NCBI RefSeq assembly: GCF_048128805.1
Contig: NC_136000.1
Coordinates: forward strand, 12,916,854-12,980,853
Direction of reading: 5' to 3'
Length of the DNA: 64,000 bases
Origin: Centroberyx gerrardi
Lineage: Eukaryota > Chordata > Actinopteri > Beryciformes > Berycidae
Part shown: piece by piece, positions 1 through 12,540 of the stretch
How positions within the stretch are numbered: position 1 is the first letter of the stretch
How the letters are laid out: every line of letters starts with the position of its first letter
Position numbers and translations under genes: made by a program
The notes under the pieces: model-generated
The model's input: the letters and a program-made list of their open reading frames with translations, nothing else
Told to the model about the DNA's origin: nothing
Databases searched by the model: none

Positions 1-3000
1 ATGCTCAGCTTCACCTTCACCTGATTCTTCAGACCCTGGAATATGGCCAAAAAAAACCACCGCTGTACTTCAAGCACACTGATTTTACTGTGATTTTTAT
101 TTCTTTTTAAGAAGTCATTTGGTATTTCAGTGTGTTATTGCGCGAGTATGTGCATGTAATAAAAATGGTTTACTCAGTCTTTATTGCTATTTGGATTTGT
201 CTTAAAAGGGGGCCTCCATAGAAAATTGCCTAGGGCCTCCAGCAGTTTAGAACCGTCCCTGTTTAGGATGTTAAGTTTTTCTGATTGAATCTAATGTTCA
301 TTCATTCATTCATTCATTCATTCATTCACAAAGAAGGGGGCTGGAGCCTATCCCAGCATGCATTGGGCAGAAGGCAGAAGGCAGGGAGACACCCTGGACA
401 GATCGCCTGTCCATCACAGGTCTAACACAGGTAGACAGATGCTCAAATCATGCCTTGGGGCAATTTAGAGTCTCCAATCCACCTGACTTGCATGTCTTTG
501 GAGTGTGGGAGGAAACCGGAGCAAACCCACGTGAACACGGGTCAGCGTCCTTCTTGCTATGCGGTGAATCAAATGTTTTCTCATCTAATTACTCCACGAA
601 GACTGAATATGTGCAGACATTAACCGACACAGGTGGTGCTTGACACGCTCCGTACCTTGATGATGCCCTGGCAGGTGGCGAGCGGCAGCCCGACCAGGCT
701 GGTGTCGTTGATGGACATGATCTGGTCCCCGACGCTGAGCTTCCCGGAGCGGGCTGCGGGGCCGCTGTTCAGCATGTTGGCCAGGATGACGGTGGGCAGG
801 ATGGAGCCCCAGCCAGACTCCACTATCACCACACCGAGGCTCTCCCCTTTCTGCTTCTCCACATACAGCTGGGAGACACAGAGAGGGAGGAGGTCGAAGG
901 ATTTCAGCTCTGCCAATTATTTTCAAGCATATTTGGAATTTCACTTGCCTACGTTTAAAGCACTAGTCTCTTATAGGCCGCTCTGCCTGACTTTCTAGTG
1001 TTGTCAATCATGTTTATAGAAATACATCAGTCACCATTCACCTGAACATGCAACAAAAGAAAGTGTCACACCTCTTTACAGTTGTCTGAGTTTGAGAAAT
1101 GGACGAGGTCGTCGTTGTACATTTCCTGGGAGTTGATGATGTCACTGTATTGTTTCTGGCTCAGGTCCGTCGGGTTGATCCCATTGGCTCTGAGGAATTC
1201 TCTGTAGGCCACGCTGAAAGCCTGACCAATGGACTGTGCAATGAGCTGCGCCTACGGGAAGTGGAGGGTTTGGGGAAAACTACTGAGCAGAAAGGCTATC
1301 CCAGTTGACAACAACACGGAGGTGAGAAAGAGCACATTGGTGTAAGTGACCACAGAATAAAAAGCCAAAACACAACTTACCTACAAGTATGAGTTACCCA
1401 AGTTAAAAAGTCAAGACTAAAAATGTATTTAGGATATTACACTGGTTTAAATTTTGAGAAATATACAGCACTAGATGCATTAGTGAGGTTAAGCAGCCAA
1501 CACTCACGTCCTCCGACTCAAAGACGTAGCAGATCATCCTGTACTGACTCTTCCCTTCGCTGGTGGAGACGGGGGTTTCTGTGCAGTCCTGTGAAGTCGC
1601 CTGGGACATGCGCCTCCGTGCCATCAGGACCACAATACTGCCAATGTCTGCGATGTAGGAGATGGTACGCAAGGCACTGTCCATCATTGTCTCCTACGTG
1701 GAGCAAAAAAGAACGACAAATTATAGAATAGATTCACTAAAATGAATAAACACAGAGGGGAAGCTGATTTAAACACACAAAGATATGTGAGTTACTCACC
1801 TGTGTGTCAGCATTCAGCACTTTGACGGCCTTAGTGGAGATAAAAAGGTCCACCTCAGTCATCATTTGAGAGTCTTCATCTTGGCTCTTTGAAAAGACAA
1901 AGCATTAAAATTAATTAAATTACTGAAAAATATTGTTTTGATCAGACATTTCAAATTTCTAAGCAAACTATATGTTCAATACCAAAACATGAAAAACATT
2001 GACATGGAAAGGTGAGCAAAAATTCATACAACAGCTCCACCATGTGGTGTGAAAGTGTATGGCTGGAAAATGCCCCCTCAGGAATACATCTATTGCACTT
2101 ACAAAGCCACTCTAATTCATTGAAAACTAGAAGGCACACGAGATCAAAAACCTCCGCCAACGCTTAGCAATTCTCCAACTTGCTGAATTTTGAATTTAAT
2201 AGATTTCTTGAACCTACAATCATACCCATAAGATTGGGAATCGAGTCTGTATCTCCATTAGTTTGGTAGTTATGGCTAAAAGGGATAATTGTCTAATGGC
2301 AAAAATCTCAGATCCGAATCACCACCAAAATCGAATCAATTGTTCCTTGGCTCGAGGCCGATCTGTCCGCCAAATTTCATGGAAATCCGTTCATAACTTT
2401 TTGAGATATCCAGCTGACAAACAGACAGACAAACTAACGGGCGAAAACATAACATCCTTGGCAGAGGTAATTATTTATAAATCAAATCAATGGCTGCTGA
2501 CAAGCGTCATCCTAAAGAGCTGCATTACCTTGATACGATTGACAGCTTCCTGGGCCTGGGACATGCGGATAGATTTGGATGGGTTCTTATCAGACAACAC
2601 CTGAGTGCAGCCAAGGTAGTTAGCAGCAAAGATGATCCCATCAATAAGATCTTCTGGCTCACAGGGACCTGGGACTATACAGCAAATCAAAAGGCGCTCA
2701 TCGTAAAATGTTCTAACATGCTGTGAATATTTATGAAAACTATTAAATCTAAGAATGACTTGAAATAATTACCATCGACAAAGCTGGGGAATGAAGCAGT
2801 TTCCTGTGTTTTCTGGAAAAAGTTAATGAGTTCATTAGTTCATTACCAGGACTTCAAGTGCTTACATTTTTATGGCAATAATATTCAAGAAGATGTGATT
2901 ATGGGTACTCAGTGCCACGTACTTATTACTTATCACATACTTATTATCACATGAGAGATGAAAGATTCTAGAGTATTATGGCCGATACAATAGTTACCAA

Positions 3001-4762
3001 AGCATGTGTTTCTCCAAAATGTAGCATGCATACTTAAGAATAAAAATAGGAGCTCTACCTCCCTGGATACAGGATTTAGCATAGACTACACTGTGGTGAT
3101 TACTGGGCAGTTGGATCGCATCTTTGACCAATCAGATTGCTTGGCTGAGACTAGCTGTTGTGTAATAAGCCTTCACCTTGGGCGTGTTGTCGCTGCTGTT
3201 CTCCTCTGTTGGGACGGGCTCTGGACACTGAGGCCGACTCGGCTGCTCTGGCAAGTCCTCAGGCATCACGGTTGTGCTTGGCTTCTCACCCTGCTGTGTA
3301 AAAACAATTCTTTCACTTTGCCAAGTCGTGGTTAAAGGCGTCTTGTAATCCTGTGCAGAATCTAATCCTATGGGGAAGGGGCCACACAGACCCTCTGTGT
3401 GGCATAACATGTAATTAAAATCTTCGTTCATTCACTCGAAAGCAGAGTGAGGGTAGATTGTGCAGACACATTAACAAAGATGTGCCACAGGGGATGAGAT
3501 CTAACAAAACCTGCCCCATTTGCATCAGTTACCTGCTGGGGTTTCTCTGGCCGTCTCTGCCTCTCCTCAAGAGGCTCCTTCTGTTGTTCTGGTGTATGAT
3601 GAGGAGCCAGGGATGGTTTGATAACCCTGGGATGGCTCTCCTGGCTGTGAGCAGAGGGACTGGGTCTGGGGACGGGAGGAGTCTCTCTACGGCGCTGGGC
3701 TTGTTGGGAGTGGGCATGCTGAGCGTGGGTGTGACGAGGCGGGGGAGGAGGATGGGCTTTACTGGAACTGGATCTGGCTTTGGTCCGTACAGCAGCCTTT
3801 TTGCAGTCCTTTGACAGCATCTTTGGACGTGGTTCAGCGCTACTGCTCATGCATCCTTTCACCTCAGAAGCGATGTGCTCACTGTCCTCCCCTGCCGCCC
3901 TCCTCCCTCGCCCTTTGCCCTGCCTCTCCTTCTCCTTTGGGCCCCTGTGAGAAGACTCGCACCCTAACTTCTTACCAGCCCCTGGGGTATCGTTGTTTCT
4001 TGTGATGCGAGCGCCATCCTCTCTCACCCTATCATCGCCTGCCTTTCTAATCCTGTCGCCCTCATTGCCCTGATAAAGGCTACTCTGCTGCTGGACTCCA
4101 TCTCCTGTCTCCTCTAAGTCCTCTATGAATTTGGCCCCGTCCAGCACCTCTTCTATCTCGTCTGTGTCACCGAGGAAATACCCGTGCTCCTGGACCTCCT
4201 CTGCCTCCCCCTCCCCCTCTCCCCCAGCTGTGGGGGTGCGATGTGAGCTAAACCGCTGGTCTGTCTTGTTCCGCTCTGCGTCAGGTTGCGATCCCTCACT
4301 CATTTCTGTGCCATGAGGAGACCTGGGTGTGAACTGGTCGACAGCGCCGCCGCCCTCATCGGTACCATCTGCTGTATGCTTTACATAGCCGCCATCCTCA
4401 GGACCGTATTGGTTGTAGTACCTCACTCCCGCTGTGCCCTCTCTCTCAGCGCGCAGCACCTCGTCATAGTCCTGCTCGACATCAGAGCCCACATTGTCGT
4501 ACTCAGAGCAGGTGTCCTCCTCCTCCATGTCCTCAGGACTGGGGTCACAACTCATGAAATAGTGGTTCGCAGAAGCCGGGGGAGTCAGCTGGTCGTTGTT
4601 ATCATCCTGCTCCTTGAAGCTGCAGTGTGGCTGCTCGGACGCCTCCCTGATCAAACCCCTCTGCTCCTCCTGACTCTCTGTTGTAAGTCCTGGACTGGGG
4701 CAGGGTGGAGGGCTGGGACCCAGAATTCTGGAAATGGTTCCTGGCCTCTTTCCATGAGCCAT
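1..4762 (-). CDS. apba2: Mint2/X11-beta adaptor, amyloid-beta precursor-binding family A member 2 (3' end off window)
   Basis: Neuronal adaptor that binds the APP cytoplasmic tail through a PTB domain and membrane partners through two PDZ domains; the family also binds Munc18. Coding exons on the minus strand, 5' to 3': 4762-3533, 3293-3177, 2803-2773, 2674-2529, 1886-1800, 1693-1508, 1251-1072, 868-656, 35-1 (cut by the window edge). All junctions are GT/AG and phases agree over about 741 codons. Residues 1-460 are a low-complexity acidic then proline/basic region, as in Mint proteins, with an acidic stretch (DYDE) resembling the mammalian N-terminal region. The PTB starts near residue 461 ([20 protein letters not shown]) and runs to about 657. 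The first PDZ follows ([20 protein letters not shown]). PDZ2 lies mostly outside the window. ATG 4762 (MAHGK) matches the mammalian MAHRK start and follows a splice acceptor near 4794, so there are upstream non-coding exons. Which teleost apba2 copy this is cannot be decided. Confidence 0.93.
150..600. repeat. (CATT)n tract plus teleost dispersed repeat in an apba2 intron
   Basis: Positions 298-328 are a CATT tetranucleotide run. From about 330 to 545 there is a sequence of the very common fish family recognised by 'ggagcctatcccagc', 'caccctggacag', 'caatttagagtc' and 'catgtctttgga(g)tgtgggagg'. It lies in the intron between the 35-1 and 868-656 exons of apba2. Boundaries are approximate and the family name is not assigned. 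Confidence 0.7.
2150..2475. repeat. Dispersed repeat (probable non-LTR retroelement 3' piece) in an apba2 intron
   Basis: Contains the block 'ccaaatttcatggaaatccg', then 'actttttgagatatcc', then 'gctgacaaacagacagac', ending in 'ggcagaggtaatt'. This order is familiar from a high-copy animal repeat. Its start (cctccgcca) is roughly inverted to its end. Family not proven. Confidence 0.55.
2773..2803 (-). other. apba2: apba2 31-nt microexon
   Basis: A 31-nt coding exon with a CACAG acceptor and a GTAATT donor. It encodes [10 protein letters not shown] plus one base of the next codon and aligns with mammalian KKVASFPSFV just before the PTB domain. The phase joins exactly to the flanking exons at 3177 and 2674. 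Confidence 0.85.
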
Positions 4763-4793
4763 GGCTGGCCCTGTAACCCACTACCCTCAACCC

Positions 4794-7036
4794 TGTGAAG
4801 ATTAGAAAATTACCAAAATCAGATTTTCTAGATTAGCTTGTGTTATGCATTGTGTAAATATAGTATAACCCCAATAAAATACCCTGAATTACACGCTCAA
4901 GTCTAACATTTAGATTAGGTGGTTAGTGAATGGTGCTGCAAGTCTGATGGCCCTGTAGATTTATGACAACATAAACTGATGTCCTCTAAGGAGGCTATCT
5001 GTGGGTTAGTACATCATTCTTTTGACATCTGAATTGCGCCTCTGAACGGATGCATGCTCTGGATTATGGCACAAGGGATTGCAAAATCACATCCTGTGTA
5101 TTGGTAAATGAATAAACTATGCCACAATCTAATAAGAACACAAACATAGCCTACTGGAGGAAAATGGTATGTCTTTGCAGTCTTTGTTTTCTCTGCCTCT
5201 AGCTTTGTGTTTAAACTCTAATTAAACAATAATAACAAATAATAACATCTAAAATATATTTATGGGGTTCTAAATCTTGTAATAAAGGCTTAATCACTGA
5301 ATGGTACATGTAAAAGGTTTATCACCCCAACACCCCGCCCAATCCAAACATATGAGCAGCATCGCCTCATCAAAACATGAACCGTACATGGATGATGCTG
5401 AACTGGCAAATCGTTTGATTGGGCTCTTTGCACTCATTTAAGCCTCTGGACGTGATTTAGAGTTTAACCTACTAAACAAATAAATCCCAACTGTTCACAA
5501 TGTTAATCAGCTGATAATGCTATTGAGATTATGCAATGATAATGAGCACAGTAACCTAATCCCCCTCTTCTCCTCCTCCTCCCCTCCCCCCAGATATACA
5601 CAAACACAAATGTCTAACACGCGGACCACAACACGAACTCTCCATGGTGCTGAACTGGCAATTTAAAAAAATAGATTCGTTGTATTGGAAATAAAGATTT
5701 CTCGCATTTTTGCTGCACCCTTGACTAATCTGTGATGAGATTTTACAAACCATTACGCCAAACTTTTGCCGCAACTGCAGGGGTGTTGTGGTTCCTCCGG
5801 CTTCCCCACAAGTGGACGCCGCATCCTCATAAGCCCAAATATCGATATGATAATCGGATATTGGTTTTCCTGCGCCCGGCAGCTTCTGCTAGCACGCACT
5901 GATGGTGCCGAGTCCTTCCATAGACTCATATTGGTGTTTTTTTTACAGACATCTGGAAGCATCACATTTTCCTACTGGTGCAATTCACATCGACCTTGAT
6001 TTGAAACAGAGAGACTGCACCATGCTGACATCCTAGGCTCCTTATGGGCTGGTGTGGCACCATACGTGCATACCCTGCACTATTGTCTTTAGCAGGACTA
6101 TCAGGCCTATGCATCTCTATAAGATTGTGTTTTTCTTTTTACTTAAATAATTCTATGTGCCACTTACCAACATCGATCTTGTCGGTGACCCTCCTCCCTT
6201 TTAAAATGCCCGTGTGCCGATCAGATTGCTCCGGAATGGTGATTTTTGAATAAAAGCTACCCAGCCCAGGAACCTGTGTAGAAAATACACCCCCTATTCT
6301 CTGTGCTCACTGCTCTGCTGCCCAAGACAAAACACTGTAAGGGGCATGAGTGCAATGATAAAATTTAAAATTCAGCTAAAAAAAAAAATTCAAATGAGAA
6401 CCCACTAGACTATATCCCTCTTCTTTTAAGGATTGAAAGTATTTATTCTTAATTATTTGCAAATGTATCAAGTGTAATGAAGTCATTTAGGATATGAAGG
6501 GGGTGACATTCCCTGTGATACATATTTTTCTCACAAGGCAGTTTTCCAGCATGAATGTTCAATATAAAAAAAATGAGGAAAAAAAACACATCTAGATTAG
6601 ACGCTTGGCGTTTCATTTATTCTAAGCTAATTGCGGTCTCTGAAAAGAGGTTTATGTGAGGAAATATCGATGTAGTTGTGATCGATTAGTACATCCTAAG
6701 AGGCGTTCTGTGCTCTACTCGTTAAGCCTGTGAAGCGGAATAATGTATGCAGCACTGTTGTCAAAGAGAGATGGCTAGCAAACCTATGGACCAGCGTTAG
6801 CCTTGTTTTGATTTGTGTGTTTTTTTTCGCAATGATGGTGATGCACAGAGAGCCCGAACATCTGCCAGATATGTGACTATTATTAGATGACCTCTTTCTT
6901 AATAGTTAGTGAGCTAGTTTAGCATTTTAAGCTAGTTGAACCAAGCTATAACGTTAGCAACCTTCTCCACACACTGACTGACACTGCTGCTAACTCTACT
7001 CAGAAGATGCAACAAAATATAGCTACTAAAATACAT
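4794..7036. other. Head-to-head intergenic gap between apba2 and fan1
   Basis: No convincing coding exon. It should contain the non-coding 5' exon(s) and promoter of apba2 (leftward) and the 5' UTR and promoter of fan1 (rightward). A polypyrimidine tract lies at 5560-5592, a (T)n at 5936-5944 and AT-rich sequence around 6360-6600. No CpG-dense core stands out by eye. Two open stretches of about 70 codons near 5753-5999 have no recognisable protein and were not called. Confidence 0.5.
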
Positions 7037-7057
7037 ATGCTTGTTTTTATCGAATGA
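7037..7057 (+). promoter_or_regulatory. Possible 6-codon upstream ORF in the fan1 leader
   Basis: ATG at 7037 opens a six-codon frame ending in TGA at 7055-7057, 19 bases before the fan1 start codon at 7077. It matters only if transcription starts upstream of 7037, which the sequence does not show. Confidence 0.35.
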
Positions 7058-7076
7058 CACCATTGCCGCCTACATC

Positions 7077-10000
7077 ATGACTGAGAGAGTCAACAAAGCC
7101 AAACACCGGCGGAGTTTATCAGTGTCCAAGAGCAAGAAGAAAGGAAATGATAAAGCTGGGGTTTCTGCCAGTGCTGCAACAACTCCAATTACCTCCTTCT
7201 TCAGCAACCAGCCTCCACCTAAGCTGGCCTGCCCTCTGTGTGGCCAGTTGGTACCAAGATACAGAATCAATGAACACATTGATTTGCAATGTCAGAACTT
7301 TGAGAGAGAAAACAGTGCTACCTCAGCAAGCAGTAGTGTTGTGCCAAGCGTACAGCTGTCACCCAAAAGGAATCCCACAATGTCCCCACAACTGGATCCT
7401 TCATCGGTTCAAAAGGAAGAGATCAAGGAGACCAAGACCAGCCCTTATTTCAAAAAGAATAATTCCCAGCAGCCGCCACGGGAGATACGCAGAAGGTCTG
7501 TGGTCAGAACAATTGACCTGGGCAGTCTCTCCTCCAAGCTATCCAGGAGGTGTCATAAGTTTCCTGAGAGGACACAGACACAGGATGAGCGTGTGCTGGC
7601 TCATCCTGACAGGGAGAAAAGCCCAGAGACTCTGAGCAGTTCGCAGAAAGAAAATCTCATTCAGAGTTCAGACACAGAAGATTGTGTGATAGTCACTGAC
7701 CTGACATCAAGTGCAGCAGCAGATCCCCCATGTTTAGAAAGAGGAGACCGTCTTGAACGTGAAGCATCTAAATCAGAGACCATCCACCGACTGGTTTCTC
7801 CAAAGCTGGCTGTTTCTCCTTCCTCCAAACTAACAAAGAGAAAAACGGGAAATCCTTCCAAAGGTGGGGTGTCTGCTTTTAGAAAGAAAGCAAGATATGA
7901 GAGGAGCAGCAGAGAGCCAAAGGAGGCCTCGTCTAGTGAAGGTCTAGTGGAGACAGCTGATATAGACCAACATAGAACTGAGGAACCTTCTACTAGTTCC
8001 TGTGATCCCCCTTTGAATTACAGTTCAGAGGAAGCACATGAGAGAAGCACTGCAGCGATCAACAGTGATACGCTGGCAAAGTCTGGCACTGATAAAACCA
8101 CCAGTGAGAAGGATGTAGAGCACTCTCATCCCCCAAGACTGCCCTACTACCTGCGTAACTTCCGGACAGTGCTGGAGGCCGTGTTGGAGAACGAGGACGA
8201 CAGGGTGCTGTTCGACCAGGAGGACATGTCACTTGTACACTCTTTTGAGAAGCTCTCAGGTACGCTGAAATATCCACCAAGCATTGCAATTTAGAATCTG
8301 TTATAAAGCTTCCTTACTCATGCATTTTTTCCTTTCTCAAAGTCATGGGGCAGAAGCTGTATGTGAGACTCTTTCAGAGGAAACTGAAGTGGCTCCAAGT
8401 AAACAAACTGGATTATGAAGAGATCTGCAGTGACCTGGGACCTGTTGCTCAAGAGCTCGCTCAAAGTGGCTTTCTGCAGACAGGTAAATGGTCCTTACCA
8501 TATTTTTTTTCACATCACTTATGCAATATCACTAACTCATAGCTAGCTTAGCTAACTCATAGCTGAAACCTAATAAACTATTGATATTCCCAGTGTTCAT
8601 TAGTGTGGTACTGGAACCTGTACATTCAGGTTCTTCCCATTATTTATTATCACTGGCTTAATTACAGTTAATGATACTCATGTTGGTTACTCATCTTTGC
8701 ACTTTGCACTGTACTCTTCTGCATTGAATTTTTTAGATATACTCTGGACTCTACTTCCTGACACTTCACACCTCCTGAATGCTTCAGAAACTCTTCTTAC
8801 TTAAACTCTCCTACTCACACTTGTAATTTCATCATATTGTGAAGCCACATTTTGACACACCTATAATTTATGAAGGAGATGGTATCCTTAATTGTACAAT
8901 AACTCAGTGACAGAATTTGTTGCTGAAATAACTAGTGCAGAAAGAATAAGTCAGTTAGTCAATTCTCCATTTCATATCATTATAGATTGAATACATTGGC
9001 TAGTCAGACTAAGTAAGCAATTATAAGACATCACTTTGGCACTGGAAACTTGTAATGGGCATTTGTCATTTTTACATTTTGTCAACATTTATCGACATAT
9101 TTAACATTTATTTTTAATCGTTTGATTCAGCCCTAGAAATAACACTTCCAGTTGCTCTCAGCTCGCACGTTTTTGTCAGAAATGCAATTTTTTTAACGTT
9201 TATTTTTATGATATTTCTGGTTTATTTGATAGTGAATGGTACCGAGAGTGAGAAAAGAAAAATGGGAAAGAGAGGGGATGACATGTGACACAGATTGAGA
9301 GTGTAACTGGCAACATTGGAAGTATGTAGTGTGCCCCTCAGCCTGTCTAAACACTAGACATGTGTACTTTATCTAGTTCTCTCTTGTTAATGCCCACTCG
9401 TGTAAAAGGTGTTGTTGCATATCACAGAGAGTGACCTTCAGGACCTGGGGGAGGCTCTGGATCTTCTGCCTGCTCCAGAACTCAAAAGTCTGGCTAAGAC
9501 TTTCCACCTGGGTGCCTCTGGGACTCAGAAACAGCAGCTAGTGGATGGGCTTCACCGTCTGAGCAGGCAGAAGTCCTTCTTCACTGGTCAGAACAACATC
9601 GGGGCTGTCATCCTCAAAAGGTGTGAAGAAAAGTTTCCTTCGTCACATACATTATGCTCAATCACAAAGCTAGTATTTCAGTATTTCTCCTCTCTGCTCT
9701 TACAGAGCGAAGCAGCTTGCAGGTTCCTGTGTGCGTCTCTGTCGCGGTCCTCGGGCCGTCTTCTCTCGCATCCTTCTACTGTTCTCTCTGACAGACACTA
9801 TGGATGAGGAGGAGATGGCGGCTGGTGGACAGGGCCAGCTCTACACCATCCTGCTGGTCAACTCAGGCCGTCTGGCCTTCCCTGACTACACAGTGCAGCG
9901 CAGTGCCAAGCTGTTCCAGGACAGAGACGACCTTATCAGGTGAGAGCTACTGAGGACAGGGCTCTTTCAAATGAGCTTATTGTGTTCTATACTAGTAGAA

Positions 10001-12540
10001 TAGATAGGAATAGAAAAGAAATATTCATCTATCTGTCCATCATGCCAGATATGAGGCGTCCATGCGAGCTCTGCAAGAGGTGATCTCAGCCATGCAGGCA
10101 GGCCAGTGGGAAGAGGCCCTGGGATTTTACACCAGTGCCAAAAATACCTGGCAGGAGCTGAGGACAATCTGTGACCTCAGGTGGGGACCTAATAAATCAT
10201 ATTCATTCCCACCTGTTTATTTGTATTTGGCTAAAACATATATGTAATAAGTCCTTAGGAATTATTTTTATGTTAATGTTATTTTTGCGGTGGGATAGTC
10301 ACCAGGAGGAGCTGCCTGTGTTCCTGCGCAGCTTCACCACAGGATGGGCGTACGCTCGTATCCTGTCCAGGGGGGTGGAGATCTTGCAGAGGCTACGCCG
10401 CTATGAGGTTGGCTGACCTCATCTGCACACACGCACACACACACAAACAAATTCAAGTATATATGAAGTTGTTTGCAAAATTATGTCATATGATGTTATG
10501 TCTTTACTGTTGTGTTGCAGGAAGCAGTAGAAGAGCTGCGGTCCTTACTGGCTCAGGCTGTTTACTGTCCTGACAGCCGGGGACGATGGTGGGACAGACT
10601 GGCACTTAACCTTCACCAGCACCTCAAACAACCTGAGCAAGTCAGTAATAATATCAGCGGCAATTTCCTTCACCTCTACAGAGATCATTTCAATGATTAT
10701 CCCTTTGCGTTGGATTGTGATCCATGTAGGTTGCCCATAATTTTCATTTGCTGGACTGTGGTCTTTCCCCATCACTACCAGGCTATTAGTGCTATCAGAG
10801 ATGGGCTGTCAGACCCGCTGGTGCGGACCGGACATCAGCTGTCTCTTCACCACAGAGCAGTTAGGATGAAGGAGTCTGCCAGCTTCAAGAAGTATCGACT
10901 GCAGCTCAGAGACCTGCCCGCTATCCACATCAATGATGTTACACATGTGAGTTTGCACAAGATGTCAAGTTGTTTATCTAAATCATTTGATGAGTAGCAA
11001 ATAATACAAGAAGAATAGGAAAATAATTCTGCACTGCAAATAAAAGGCTAGGACAAAAAAGTCTAGTTAAAAAAAAAAAATGTATTGCAGAAGTGCATAA
11101 CTTAAAGGTGCAAGTGAAAAATAAATGTATGTACAAGTTCTTTTGCACATATATTTATATATTTATACTCGCACCTTTAAGTTGGGCACTTATGAAGAGA
11201 ACTATTTTCCTTTTTTTCTAGTTTGCAATAATTTGATTCTTGCACCTGCCTTAGCACCTGCCTTACAACCAGCGCAACCAGTATCTTTCCTTTTGTCTCT
11301 GTTTATCAAATAAAACAGCCATGACTTCGTGTTTGTACTTTTGTCTGCAGGTGACGATCCGAGGGAAATTGTTTCCTCATGAGGCCGGCATGGGGAAATC
11401 TGTTTTCCTCATGCCAGCAAGTGAAGAGGGTGGAGAGAGTGGTAATGCCACTGTAATGTGTTCTGTGGAAGAGCTGTCTCTAGCACATTACCGCCAGCAA
11501 GGCTTTGACCAAGGTAAGCAGCTTTGCTTCTCCTTCTAAAAATATTCGGGTATTCTTTGTTCACTGTAAAAATATAAAAGTAATTTTTTTTTTTTATCAT
11601 GTAATAGGGATCCATGGGGAGGGCTCGACATTCTCTACTTTGTTCGGTCTTCTATTATGGGACATCATTTTCATGGAGGGTATTCCAGATGTTTTCCGAA
11701 ACCCCTACCAGGTACAATAAGCTCTATATACTGTATGTAGGTGTGTGGGATATCTTTGAATCTACAGTATGCACGCTTCACACCTCTTCCTTCCCCCTCA
11801 CAGACTTGTCCACTGGACATTTTCACCGACTGTTTCTATGAGAACAGAAAAGAGGCGATCGATTCTCGTGTGCAGTTACTTTGTGAGGCGTCTGTGGAGA
11901 CTCTGCATAGCATGTTGGAGGATGCCTGGACCTCCCAGGAGGGTAAAGTGTGTTCGCTGGTCAGCTGGGAGCGATTCTCTTCTCTTCAACAGGCACAGGT
12001 ATTCACTGTCAACCTTAAAAATGTCTACTAAATATTAGAGATATAATGTTTTTCTCAAATTATGATAGATACACTTGGATAGATAATGAGGAGTAGATGT
12101 TTTGCCATTTCCTCATGTCATATCGTTACATGGTAATAACATGACGGTCTGTGTGAATGGATGTTGGCAGGGTCTGGTGTCCTGCCTGGGTGGAGCCTTC
12201 TTAGGAGGGATAATCACACGGATGGCAAAGGACTACAGACACTGCCGTGCAGGTTTGCCTGACCTGGTGGTGTGGAGCAGCTCCAACAACAGCTACAAGG
12301 TGACATCACATCACATCCTGGCTCTTTGAAATTAGATATTTTGCATACCTGATGGTATGGATTGTGCAGCATGCAATGACGTGGGATGTTTTGTTGTTGT
12401 AGCTGGTGGAGGTGAAGGGGCCCAGCGACCGGCTGTCCCAGAAGCAGCAGATCTGGCTGGATGAGCTGCAGAAACTGGGGGCCGATGTGGAGGTTTGTCA
12501 CGTGACTGCTACTGGAGCCAGAGGAGTTCGTCCTGAATAA
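7077..12540 (+). CDS. fan1: Fanconi-associated nuclease 1
   Basis: Structure-specific 5' flap endo/exonuclease of interstrand-crosslink repair, recruited to chromatin by ubiquitinated FANCD2 and bound by MLH1. Exons: 7077-8259, 8343-8483, 9428-9620, 9706-9939, 10049-10180, 10299-10407, 10521-10640, 10782-10946, 11351-11513, 11608-11711, 11804-11998, 12171-12299, 12403-12540. Phases agree throughout: 3006 nt, 1001 aa (human 1017). The UBZ4 zinc finger has C52, C55, H67 and C72. The MLH1-binding SPYF motif is at 122-125. A SAP-like DNA-binding region ([16 protein letters not shown]) and TPR helices follow. The C-terminal VRR_NUC domain has catalytic GLPD (D944) and EVK (E959, K961). The start is ATG 7077 ([15 protein letters not shown], like human ...RRSLSISKNKKK); the reading frame is open a little upstream but has no earlier ATG in that stretch. 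Confidence 0.96.
12172..12540 (+). other. fan1: fan1 VRR_NUC catalytic region
   Basis: The last two coding exons carry the PD-(D/E)xK-type nuclease core: PD at 943-944, then E959 and K961 in LVEVKGPSD, then [20 protein letters not shown]. All three catalytic residues known from human FAN1 (D960, E975, K977) have counterparts, so the enzyme is predicted active. Confidence 0.9.

Noticed and set aside
4286-4798. 170-codon plus-strand open frame opposite the first apba2 exon
   Set aside because: Lies antisense to a well-supported coding exon, has no family similarity, and is explained by the GC-rich codons of the real gene.
5753-5999. Overlapping 70-77-codon open frames on both strands near 5.8 kb
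   Set aside because: No similarity, no splice support; more likely leader or promoter sequence of apba2.
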